A stretch of DNA of 9,475 nucleotides from Jatrophihabitans sp. (GCA_025966255.1 JAOPVG010000293.1:1-9475); one strand, 5' to 3'. Counted from the first letter of the stretch, positions 1 through 5,875 are shown. Made by a program: numbers and translations. The notes: generated from the sequence alone by a model not told the origin.

Positions 1-450
1 GCGACCGTCGCCCCACACCGCCCGGTGCACCTGGCCGATGCTCGCGGCGGCGGCCGGGACGTCGTCGAACTCCTTGAACCGCTCGGGCCACCGCTTGCCG
101 AACTGCTCGTCGAGCACCTTGTGCACGGTGCCGGCGGGCATCGGCGGGGCCGCTTCCTGCAGCTTGGTGAGGGCCTCGCGATAGGGCGCGGCGCTGTCCT
201 CGGGCAGCGCGGCCTCGAACACCGAAAGCGCCTGGCCGAGCTTCATCGCGCCGCCCTTGAGCTCGCCCAGGACGGTGAACAGCTGCTCGGCGGTGCGGGC
301 CTGCAGATCGGCGGTCACTGCTTCGGAGGACTTGCCGGTCATGCGTTTCCCGAAGCCCACGGTGGCACGGCCGGCGACGCCGAGGGGCAGCGACGCCAGT
401 CTGGCTGTACGTGCGCCGCGGCGCTGCGGGATGTCGTTCACAGCCGCCAT
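1..450 (-). CDS. ABC1/AarF-family atypical protein kinase-like protein, N-terminal part
   Basis: The first 150 residues of an ABC1 (AarF/UbiB/ADCK) protein are visible; the gene runs off the left edge, so the ATP-binding and metal-binding C-terminal half is missing. The ATG at 450 opens MAAVNDIPQR. The hallmark KxGQ motif is at residues 70-73 (GAMKLGQALS), and the alanine-rich loop AAASIGQVHRA is at 134-144; both are characteristic of the family. These proteins have a protein-kinase-like fold and often act as ATPases in lipid or quinone metabolism; the substrate here cannot be told. The gene follows the ThiF-like gene on the same strand after 68 bases with no visible terminator, so co-transcription is likely. 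No strong Shine-Dalgarno precedes the ATG (only AGG). A homologue (Rv3197) sits next to a ThiF-like gene in M. tuberculosis, as I recall. Family assignment is firm; the cellular role is unknown. Confidence 0.9.
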   Translation of the reverse strand, partial: MAAVNDIPQRRGARTARLASLPLGVAGRATVGFGKRMTGKSSEAVTADLQARTAEQLFTVLGELKGGAMKLGQALSVFEAALPEDSAAPYREALTKLQEAAPPMPAGTVHKVLDEQFGKRWPERFKEFDDVPAAAASIGQVHRAVWGDGR

Positions 451-518
451 TGTGCCTAATGCATCTGCTGTTGAACCCAACGGTGGCCCTACCCACGCTG
501 ATCTTGTGCGCCAAGAGG

Positions 519-1547
519 TCAAACCGGTCGATCTCGGATGGGCACGCAGTCGCAGTCCGGATGCGGCGGCCAACTGCGGCGCCGAAGCCGCCAGTCGGGC
601 TGGTGCAGTTCGAGGGTGCCGTCGATGCAGGCCGGTTCGCCGCCGTCGAGGAAGGCCAGGGCCTGCAGCGCGGCCGCGCCGACGACGACGGTGGCCACCG
701 CGACGTCGGATTCCGGCCCGCGGCGGCGGGCGACCGTGAGCTGCACGGCGAGTGCGGTCCAGGCTGGATCGCGGTCGCGACGGTGCAGGTCCGCGCAGCG
801 CAGGCAGCTGGTGAGCCCGGGCAGGACGAGCGGCCCGATCACCCCGTGATCGGTGCCGAGGACCACGGCCAGGTGGGCGGCGCCCGCGGCATGCAGCGCG
901 CCCCGGCGGTCGTCGTCGATCGGCGCGTCGATCGCGAGGATGGTGAGGTCGGGCTGCTCGCCGACCGCGAGAGGCGTGGTGTCGGCCTCGGGGGCGGCTC
1001 GGGCGATCGCCGCCTCACTGGCGTGCATGAGGTCGAGGCCTTCGTCGCCGGGTTCGACGCCGCCGGGCGTTGCGTGGAACAGCCGCACCGACCCGTTGGT
1101 GACACAGTGGACCCGGCCCACGCCGGCCGCGGCGAGCAGGGCCGCGAGGTGCGCCCCGGTGCGGCCGCTGCCGTGCACGACCACCGATGCGTGCCTGCGT
1201 GCGCTGAGCAGTTCGGCGGCGCGCTCGCCGTGCCGGGCGGCGAGTGCTGTGAGTTCACCGGCCAGCCGAGGGGCCGGCGGGGCCAGTCGGCAATCGTCGG
1301 GGTCGGTAGGGCGGGGCCACAGGTAGCCGGCGTCGGCCAGCGACGTGAGGGCGGGCCGGGCGCCGGGATCGACGGCGGGCATGCCGTCCGGCGGCAATCG
1401 GCTGGCGACGTGGCTGACCAGCTGGGGCGGCAAGCCCTCGACGATCACCGCGTGGCTGCCGAGCTCGAGGTGGACGGCATCGGGCGAGCGCCACAGCAGG
1501 CGGGTGGCTGGGCCGAGGACGAGGTCCGCAGGCTCTGCTGGCGTCAC
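519..1547 (-). CDS. ThiF/E1-like superfamily protein (orphan)
   Basis: This 342-residue protein has a Rossmann-type glycine-rich motif GSGRTG at residues 126-131 (VVVHGSGRTGAHLA), an Asp after a hydrophobic strand (LAIDAP, about 203-208), and GPLVLPGLTSCLRC ending in a CXXC at 248-251, paired with C-terminal CDC at 332-334. This is the order expected for E1/ThiF/MoeB-like folds: nucleotide site, then two cysteine pairs that bind structural zinc. Residues 1-120 resemble the N-terminal region of actinobacterial ThiF-like proteins often annotated as TOMM leader-peptide-binding or cyclodehydratase-related. No YcaO, ubiquitin-like or sulphur-carrier gene lies in the window, so the substrate is unknown. 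The open frame extends to an ATG at 1691, but that stretch runs through DnaA-box-like intergenic DNA with atypical codons, so GTG 1547 (opening VTPAEPADLVLGP) is preferred. No clear Shine-Dalgarno is seen; TTG 1553 is possible. It is probably the first gene of an operon with the ABC1 gene. Confidence 0.8.
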   Translation of the reverse strand: MTPAEPADLVLGPATRLLWRSPDAVHLELGSHAVIVEGLPPQLVSHVASRLPPDGMPAVDPGARPALTSLADAGYLWPRPTDPDDCRLAPPAPRLAGELTALAARHGERAAELLSARRHASVVVHGSGRTGAHLAALLAAAGVGRVHCVTNGSVRLFHATPGGVEPGDEGLDLMHASEAAIARAAPEADTTPLAVGEQPDLTILAIDAPIDDDRRGALHAAGAAHLAVVLGTDHGVIGPLVLPGLTSCLRCADLHRRDRDPAWTALAVQLTVARRRGPESDVAVATVVVGAAALQALAFLDGGEPACIDGTLELHQPDWRLRRRSWPPHPDCDCVPIRDRPV

Positions 1548-1584
1548 GGTCAAACGCTGACATGTCGCAATATCGGGCGCGCTG

Positions 1585-1593
1585 TTATCCACA
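1585..1593 (+). promoter_or_regulatory. DnaA-box match (TTATCCACA)
   Basis: This is a perfect match to the classical DnaA box TTATCCACA. It lies 38 bases upstream of the chosen start of the ThiF-like gene and about 90 bases from the denser group at 1682-1754, in the same divergent intergenic region. The match is directly visible; binding is inferred. Confidence 0.55.
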
Positions 1594-1681
1594 GCCCGGA
1601 TCGGTACATTTCGCGGCGCCGAAACAATCGGTCCGCCCGGTCGCGAAGATTCGGCGTGGCCGTACGGTAAACCTGAGGTGA

Positions 1682-1754
1682 ATGTCCACACCTGTGGATG
1701 ACGGTGTGCATAACCAGCGAACTGTTGTGGAAATTGTGGTTCGGCTGTGGACGA
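1682..1754. promoter_or_regulatory. Cluster of DnaA-box-like nonamers
   Basis: Five nonamers resembling TT(A/G)TCCACA lie within 73 bases: ATGTCCACA at 1682-1690 (+), TCATCCACA at 1693-1701 (-), TTATGCACA at 1705-1713 (-, exact fit to TTATNCACA), ATTTCCACA at 1726-1734 (-, weaker) and TCGTCCACA at 1746-1754 (-). The first two face each other as TCCACA-CC-TGTGGA. Most differ at one position from the actinobacterial form TTGTCCACA. The group ends 49 bases before the likely start of the metallopeptidase gene and just upstream of its -10-like hexamer. Density, not any single match, is the argument. It could titrate DnaA, tie the flanking genes to replication, or be chance plus another TGTGGA-binding factor. 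Confidence 0.5.
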
Positions 1755-1790
1755 CTGCGTGCCGCCGGGCCATCCGCCCTACTCGGTGGC

Positions 1791-1796
1791 TAGCGT
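1791..1796 (+). promoter_or_regulatory. -10-like hexamer TAGCGT before the YgjP-like gene
   Basis: TAGCGT fits the actinobacterial -10 pattern TANNNT and is followed by seven bases and then GTG 1804. That spacing places the transcription start at or beside the start codon, as in leaderless mRNAs. No Shine-Dalgarno and no convincing -35 is visible. This is one reason for choosing GTG 1804. Confidence 0.45.
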
Positions 1797-1803
1797 GGGC
1801 ACC

Positions 1804-2421
1804 GTGGTGGTCACTCGGGTCGAGAGCGCTGCGGCGGGCGCACCCGTAGCGGCGCCGGTCGAGGTGCGGCGCAGCGCGAAACGCCGCCGCACTGTATCGG
1901 CCTATCGCGACGGCGCCCGCATCATCGTGCTCATCCCGGCCCGCTTCACTGCGGCCGAGGAGCAGGAATGGGTCAAGCGCATGGTGGCGCGGGTCGACGG
2001 TTCCCGCGCCCGCAAGCGCAACGGCGATGCCGCCCTCAGCCGGCGGGCCGCCGACCTCTCGGCTCGACACCTGGCCGGCGCGGCCGTCCCGGTAAGCGTG
2101 CGGTGGGTGGCGACAATGCGGACGCGCTGGGCATCGTGCACCCCGGCCGACGGCACGATCCGGCTTTCGGCGCGCCTGCAGGAGATGCCGACGTGGGTGC
2201 AGGACTACGTGCTGGTGCACGAACTCGCGCACCTGATCGAGCCGGGCCACGGCGCCCGGTTCTGGCGTCTCGTCGACAGCTATCCGCGCACCGAGCGGGC
2301 CCGGGGCTATCTCGACGGCGTCAGCGCTGCGGCCGACCTGCCGATTGCCGACGACCTTGCCGGCGACACGAACCCCGACGCCGATGACACCACCAACCTC
2401 GGCGTCGCCGACGCGAGTTAG
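1804..2421 (+). CDS. YgjP/WrpA-like M48-type zinc metallopeptidase
   Basis: This 205-residue protein has the HExxH zinc motif HELAH at residues 139-143 (VLVHELAHLIEPGHGARFW), with a further His at 149, and upstream RTRWASCTPADGTIRLS at about 106-122, matching the RWGSC...G.I.LN signature of the YgjP/DUF45 (M48-related) family. The N-terminus carries a basic stretch (RRSAKRRR), and the C-terminal 25 residues are acidic and probably disordered. There is no signal peptide or membrane segment, so a cytoplasmic location is expected. The frame opens at GTG 1747; GTG 1786, 1795, 1804 and 1807 are alternatives. GTG 1804 is preferred because TAGCGT lies seven bases before it. It is divergent from the ThiF-like gene and shares four bases with the oppositely oriented DUF2342 gene at the stop. 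The substrate is unknown; the peptidase fold is secure, the activity inferred. Confidence 0.87.
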   Translation: MVVTRVESAAAGAPVAAPVEVRRSAKRRRTVSAYRDGARIIVLIPARFTAAEEQEWVKRMVARVDGSRARKRNGDAALSRRAADLSARHLAGAAVPVSVRWVATMRTRWASCTPADGTIRLSARLQEMPTWVQDYVLVHELAHLIEPGHGARFWRLVDSYPRTERARGYLDGVSAAADLPIADDLAGDTNPDADDTTNLGVADAS

Positions 2422-3806
2422 GCCGAGCCGCTCTCGTCGGTGTCGTCCTTCTCGGCCGTCGGCTCCTCAGCCGTCGGCTTCTCCGCGGTGGGCTTGTCCT
2501 CGGCCGGCTGCTCGGAGGTCGGCTCGTCCTTCTTCAGCGACGGTCGTTCCGGCTCGGTCGGCGCCTCCCCCATCGAGTCGGTCAAGCTGCTGAGATCGTC
2601 AGGAGCAACGAAATCGCCTTCGCTGACGTGCTTCTCGCCGAAGCCGAGCGGGTCGTCGAGGTCATCGGCGGTCGGCAGGAGGTCCGGGTGCGACCAGATC
2701 GCGTCGCGGCCGCTGACGCCGTGCTTCTCCGTGACGCTCCACCACAACGCAGCGGCGTCGCGGAGTCGGCGGGGCCGCAGCTCGAGCCCGACCAGGGTGG
2801 CGAAGGTCTGCTCGGCCGGCCCACCCGAGGCGCGGCGGCGCCGGGACGCCTCGCGCAGCGCATCCGCGCCCGGCATCCGGTCGCCGGCCGCCGAGGCCAC
2901 GACCGCGTCGACCCAGCCCTCGACCAACGCGAGCAGGGTCTCGAGGCGGCGCAGGGCAACCTCTTGCTCCGGGGTCTGCTGCGGGGCGAACAAACCGCCG
3001 GACAGCATTTCCTGCATGCCCTCGGGGTTCATCGGGTCGATGCCCTGCATGGCCTGTTCGATCGCGGACATGTCCAGGGTGATGCCGCGCGAGTACGCGT
3101 CGATGGTGTCGAGCAGCCGCTGACGCAGCCACGGGACGTGGGAGAACAGCCGCTGATGGGCGGCCTCACGCAGGGCGAGATAGAGCCGCACCTCCTCGGC
3201 CGGCCGCTCGAGGCCCTGACTGAAGGCGGCGACGTTCTCGGGCACGAGGGCGGCGACGCCGGTAGGCCCGAGTGGGATGCCGACGTCGGTCGACGAGACG
3301 ACCTCTTGCGCGAGGCCGCCGAGGCCCTGCCCGACCTGGGCGCCGAACATGAGTCCGCCGACCTGCTGCATGATGCCGGCGAGCGGGTTGTCGGAGCCCA
3401 TTGCCTCCAACTGCTCCTGCGGGATCGCGTTCGACATCGCCGCCACGACGCGCGACGCGATCGGTTCGCACAGCAACGACCACACCGGGATCGTCCGCTC
3501 GAGCCACTCGAGGCGCGTCCACGACTCGATCGTCTGCACTCCCGACGGCAGATCCGTGGCGTCGTCGAGCCATAGGTCGGCGAGCCGGATCGCCTCGGAG
3601 ATGCCGACGCGGTCAGCCGGACTCACGATGCTGTTGCTGCTTGCGAAGGTGGAGACGGCCACCTGCTTGGCGAGATCCCAGTTGACCGGGCCGCCGGACC
3701 AGGACAGCAGCTTCTGCAGCTCGGCGAACAGCGGCATCTGCCCGAACATGTTGTTCGGGTCTGACTCGCCGTCGCCCTGGCCGAATCCAAATGGGAGATT
3801 GCTCAT
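2418..3806 (-). CDS. Zincin_2 (DUF2342) family protein, Rv3195-like
   Basis: This 462-residue protein begins MSNLPFGFGQGDGESDPNN. It has the helical core of the Zincin_2/DUF2342 family (related to proteins described as F420-biosynthesis-associated or zinc-dependent metalloprotease), including GAQVGQGLGGLAQEV (155-169), LALREAAHQRLFSHVPWL (210-227) and LLALVEGWVDAVV (291-303). The zincin helix reads REAAH at 213-217, so the first His of HExxH is Arg; whether this copy is catalytic is doubtful. The last 45 residues are acidic, Pro/Thr/Glu-rich repeats and probably disordered. No signal peptide is seen. The frame extends to 4028, but the extra 74 residues are Arg-rich and overlap the divergent small gene, so ATG 3806 is preferred; TACCGT lies seven bases upstream, as in leaderless genes. 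Its TAA stop overlaps the stop of the convergent YgjP-like gene. Function is unknown. Confidence 0.87.
   Translation of the reverse strand: MSNLPFGFGQGDGESDPNNMFGQMPLFAELQKLLSWSGGPVNWDLAKQVAVSTFASSNSIVSPADRVGISEAIRLADLWLDDATDLPSGVQTIESWTRLEWLERTIPVWSLLCEPIASRVVAAMSNAIPQEQLEAMGSDNPLAGIMQQVGGLMFGAQVGQGLGGLAQEVVSSTDVGIPLGPTGVAALVPENVAAFSQGLERPAEEVRLYLALREAAHQRLFSHVPWLRQRLLDTIDAYSRGITLDMSAIEQAMQGIDPMNPEGMQEMLSGGLFAPQQTPEQEVALRRLETLLALVEGWVDAVVASAAGDRMPGADALREASRRRRASGGPAEQTFATLVGLELRPRRLRDAAALWWSVTEKHGVSGRDAIWSHPDLLPTADDLDDPLGFGEKHVSEGDFVAPDDLSSLTDSMGEAPTEPERPSLKKDEPTSEQPAEDKPTAEKPTAEEPTAEKDDTDESGSA
2454..2515 (-). repeat. Imperfect 15-base repeat coding the acidic tail
   Basis: Near the 3' end of the DUF2342 gene, an imperfect 15-base unit is repeated about four times and encodes (P)TAEK/PTAEE units (PTAEKPTAEEPTAEK, with a drifted AEDKP copy). 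It makes a low-complexity acidic tail that is likely disordered and prone to length change between strains. Confidence 0.6.
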
Positions 3807-3813
3807 AGGGTTC

Positions 3814-3819
3814 ACGGTA
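3814..3819 (-). promoter_or_regulatory. -10-like hexamer TACCGT before the DUF2342 gene
   Basis: Read on the minus strand, TACCGT fits TANNNT and is followed by seven bases and ATG 3806, consistent with a leaderless start. No Shine-Dalgarno and no good -35 is visible. It supports the short N-terminus of the DUF2342 protein. Confidence 0.42.
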
Positions 3820-3838
3820 GTAGCGACGAACCAACTCT

Positions 3839-3877
3839 GCTGTGGGTTCCGCGCCGCGCCTGCGTTGCGCCCACAGC
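3839..3877. repeat. 8-base inverted repeat between divergent genes
   Basis: GCTGTGGG at 3839-3846 and CCCACAGC at 3870-3877 are a perfect inverted pair separated by 23 bases; an overlapping pair GGGTTC (3844-3849) and GAACCC (3878-3883) adds to the symmetry. It sits in the 102-base region between the two divergent -10-like hexamers, where an operator for both genes would be expected. No U-tract follows, so a terminator is unlikely. The operator role is inferred. Confidence 0.4.
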
Positions 3878-3894
3878 GAACCCGTTCCCGCAGG

Positions 3895-3900
3895 TAGCGT
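3895..3900 (+). promoter_or_regulatory. -10-like hexamer TAGCGT before the 61-residue gene
   Basis: TAGCGT, the same hexamer seen before the YgjP-like gene, is followed by eight bases and ATG 3909. This implies a leader of zero to two bases. No Shine-Dalgarno is visible. Confidence 0.42.
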
Positions 3901-3908
3901 CCGGGCCC

Positions 3909-4094
3909 ATGGCGTGGGCGGTGTGGCTGGCGGTGCCGGTCGTCGCGACGATGCTCGCGGCGATGTGGTCGTGGCTGCGCGGCCGCCCGGCCCGCAAGCT
4001 CGACACACGTGAATCCATGCAGGCGCACAGCGACTATCTCGATGCGCTGGTCCAGACGGCGCGCGCGAAGGACCGGTACAGCGGCGACAGCTAG
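3909..4094 (+). CDS. Small single-pass membrane protein, unknown function
   Basis: This is a 61-residue protein that I do not recognise by name. Residues 3-23 (AVWLAVPVVATMLAAMWSWLR) form one hydrophobic segment followed by RGRPARK, a positive-inside pattern that predicts a periplasmic-side N-terminus and cytoplasmic C-terminus. The rest (residues 30-61) is polar and probably helical (SMQAHSDYLDALVQTARAKDRY). Codon use is normal for the window, and the frame is closed between a -10-like hexamer eight bases before the ATG and the downstream PDZ-Lon gene, which starts nine bases after the stop. It lies directly between the DUF2342 and PDZ-Lon genes, so an adaptor or membrane-partner role for the protease is possible but is inference. 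Coding status is likely rather than proven. Confidence 0.65.
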   Translation: MAWAVWLAVPVVATMLAAMWSWLRGRPARKLDTRESMQAHSDYLDALVQTARAKDRYSGDS

Positions 4095-4097
4095 GCT
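4092..4097 (+). promoter_or_regulatory. -10-like hexamer TAGGCT before the PDZ-Lon gene
   Basis: TAGGCT fits TANNNT and is followed by six bases and GTG 4104. Its first three bases are also the TAG stop codon of the preceding small gene. A separate leaderless transcript is possible, but read-through from the small gene, using the weak AGG at 4093-4095, would also work. Confidence 0.4.
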
Positions 4098-4103
4098 GCC
4101 CGG

Positions 4104-5213
4104 GTGGCCCGCCTCCAGCTGCCGTCCGTCGACCGGATTCCCGGAGGCCGCGGCTTCGCATCACTAAGTCGTCGGGTGCGGACGTTGATCGTCACGGCGA
4201 TCCTGTTCCTCGTCATGTTCATCCTGGCGCTGACGCTTCCGGTGCCTTACGTGATCCTGTCGCCCGGCCCGACCTACAACACGCTCGGCACGGACACCTC
4301 CGGGAACGTCATCATCACGATCGACGGCAAGACGTCCAACAAGACCACCGGCAACCTGAACATGACGACGGTCAGCGTGACGAGTCAGCCGATCAGCGCG
4401 TTCCAGGCCATCGCCGGCTGGCTGATCAGCGACGAGGTAGTCGTGCCCCGATCGTCGGTGTACACGCCCGGCCAGACACAGCAGCAGACCGACCAGCAGA
4501 ACACCCAAGACTTCATCACCTCGCAGGACAGCGCCAAGGTGGCCGCGCTGTGCGAGCTCGGGTACCCCAAGGGTTTCGGAGTGGTGAGCGTCCTCGCCAA
4601 CGGCCCGTCGCACGGCGTGCTGCTGCCCGGCGATCAGCTCGTGTCGGTGGCCGGCAAACCCGCGAATACGGCGGCCAAGCTGACAGCTGTGCTGCAGGCG
4701 CAGAAGCCGGGCACGAAGGTGCCGGTTGTGGTCAAGCGGCAGACGAAGGGCAGCGGCCAGACCAAGACCGCCAGTCTCGAGGTGACGCTCACCACGCCGC
4801 CGAAGGGCGCGAAGGGCGCCCGGCTCGGCATCGAGGTGTCTGACACCTGCCTCGCGCCGTTCACCGTGGACCTCGGCCTGGCCAACCAGATCGGCGGACC
4901 GTCGGCCGGATTGATGTTCGCGCTGGGGATCATGGACAAGGTGGGCACCACCGATCTCACCAAGGGCCGCTTCATCGCCGGGACGGGCACGATCGATCCG
5001 ACCGGCAAGGTCGGCCCCATCGGTGGCATCGCGTTGAAGATGATCGCGGCGAAGAGCAAGGGTGCTTCGGTGTTCCTCGCTCCTGCGGGCAACTGTGCCG
5101 ACGTGGTCAAGGACACGCCGGCCGGGTTGAAGGTGGTGAAGGTGGACACGCTGCACCACGCCGTGCAGGACCTGCTCAAGATCGAGCAAGGCCAAGCCGT
5201 CCCCGGCTGCTGA
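4104..5213 (+). CDS. Membrane-anchored PDZ-Lon (S16-type) serine protease, YlbL-like
   Basis: This 369-residue protein has one N-terminal membrane segment (residues 27-45, TLIVTAILFLVMFILALTL), an outer linker region, a PDZ domain at about 155-212 (GFGVVSVLANGPSHGVLLPGDQLVSV), and a C-terminal Lon-type proteolytic domain at about 240-350. The Lon catalytic Ser is S267 in GGPSAGL, and K312 in GGIALKMIAA aligns with the Lon catalytic Lys, so the Ser-Lys dyad is intact. This is the domain order of Bacillus YlbL and M. tuberculosis Rv3194c (about 340 residues). It most likely degrades or processes membrane or extracytoplasmic proteins; substrates are unknown. It starts at GTG 4104, nine bases after the small gene, and converges with the PPA1309 gene with 15 bases between stops. 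Cys150, Cys249, Cys331 and Cys369 are outside the membrane, and disulfide bonding is possible. Confidence 0.93.
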   Translation: MARLQLPSVDRIPGGRGFASLSRRVRTLIVTAILFLVMFILALTLPVPYVILSPGPTYNTLGTDTSGNVIITIDGKTSNKTTGNLNMTTVSVTSQPISAFQAIAGWLISDEVVVPRSSVYTPGQTQQQTDQQNTQDFITSQDSAKVAALCELGYPKGFGVVSVLANGPSHGVLLPGDQLVSVAGKPANTAAKLTAVLQAQKPGTKVPVVVKRQTKGSGQTKTASLEVTLTTPPKGAKGARLGIEVSDTCLAPFTVDLGLANQIGGPSAGLMFALGIMDKVGTTDLTKGRFIAGTGTIDPTGKVGPIGGIALKMIAAKSKGASVFLAPAGNCADVVKDTPAGLKVVKVDTLHHAVQDLLKIEQGQAVPGC

Positions 5214-5228
5214 TCGCCGCGATGGTGC

Positions 5229-5726
5229 TCAGATAAGGGTCGCGAGCAGCGCTTCGACGAGGTTGGGCGCGAGATCAGGCCCGGTGAGCAGGTCGTCGTC
5301 GTTCCCGTCGGCACCGCGCATCCGAAGCAGCGCGGCGCTCGCCCCGCCCCTGAGCACGCCGACCACGAGACGGGCCTCACGCCGCTCGGGATGGTCGGCT
5401 GCGCGGCGGGCGACCTCGTCCTCGGTCAGCTCGGCCTCCGCCGACGGCGGCAGGATGACGATTTCCTGGCTCACGGCGCAGCCGATGACCGACGGTGGCC
5501 AGGCGATCTGCGCGAGCACCTCATCGAGGGGTCCCTCAGGCAGTTCGTCCTGCTCTATCGGTGTCAGCGCGTCACCGGACTGCTGGTCGACGCCCAACCG
5601 GCGGGCCGTCTCCGGGTCATCAGCGGCAAACTGGGCCGCCGGCACCAGCGCGAACAGCGTGGGCGGACGGTCCCATCCCCCCGCGTGTACGTGAGCCTCG
5701 ATCTCCGCGATCGTCGCGTCCAGCAC
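5229..5726 (-). CDS. PPA1309-family conserved actinobacterial protein
   Basis: This 165-residue protein has no named function. Recognisable conserved blocks are LDATIAEIEAHVHAGGWDRPPTLFALVPA near the N-terminus, LTPIEQDELPEGPLDEVLAQIAWPPSVIGCAV in the middle, and VVGVLRGGASAALLRMRG...LLTGPDLAPNLVEALLATL near the end. This block pattern matches the PPA1309 family as I recall it. No signal peptide, membrane segment or catalytic motif is visible, so it is likely cytoplasmic. It starts at GTG 5726, the first possible start after an in-frame stop. AGGAG lies 11 bases upstream, and GGGGA five bases upstream could serve instead. It is divergent from the UPF0182 gene and convergent with the PDZ-Lon gene. 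Gene-neighbour conservation is the only functional clue. Confidence 0.85.
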   Translation of the reverse strand: MLDATIAEIEAHVHAGGWDRPPTLFALVPAAQFAADDPETARRLGVDQQSGDALTPIEQDELPEGPLDEVLAQIAWPPSVIGCAVSQEIVILPPSAEAELTEDEVARRAADHPERREARLVVGVLRGGASAALLRMRGADGNDDDLLTGPDLAPNLVEALLATLI

Positions 5727-5815
5727 GTCGTTCCCCGCTCCTGCCGACCGGCCGCGAGCGTCGGCGCCGCGGGCGGATCCATCTTCTCGTACGCGTTACT
5801 CAGGCGACACCGGGC

Positions 5816-5841
5816 GGAACCGCAGGTAAGGCCGGTACGTT
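5816..5841 (+). promoter_or_regulatory. Candidate ECF sigma (SigH/SigR-type) promoter for UPF0182
   Basis: GGAAC at 5816-5820 and GTT at 5839-5841 (within CGTTG) are separated by 18 bases, the form GGAA(C/T)-N18-GTT described for actinobacterial SigH/SigR-type thiol-stress sigma factors. It would start transcription at about 5848-5850, leaving a 40-base leader. TACGTT at 5836-5841 also fits a housekeeping -10 (TANNNT), so both readings are open. The gap to the start and the clear Shine-Dalgarno agree with a leadered mRNA. Confidence 0.45.
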
Positions 5842-5875
5842 GAGTCCGAAGGTATGTGCCAATTTTGTGTTCAGC

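Noticed and set aside
411..1670. Long plus-strand open frame of about 419 codons opposite the ThiF-like gene
   Set aside because: High GC creates long antisense frames. The minus strand carries recognisable GSGRTG and CLRC motifs, and the plus-strand product is Arg/Gly-rich with no domain.
1548..1803. The DnaA-box region as the chromosomal origin oriC
   Set aside because: No dnaA, dnaN, rpmH or recF flank it, there is no AT-rich unwinding element, and the gene order matches a locus away from the origin in M. tuberculosis.
3807..4028. 74-residue N-terminal extension of the DUF2342 protein
   Set aside because: It is Arg/His-rich, overlaps the divergent small gene, and would be transcribed across its promoter region. 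ATG 3806 has a -10-like hexamer at the right distance.
5195..5208. AGCCG-TCCC-CGGCT hairpin at the end of the PDZ-Lon gene as a terminator
   Set aside because: Only five base pairs, inside the coding region, and with no T-tract.
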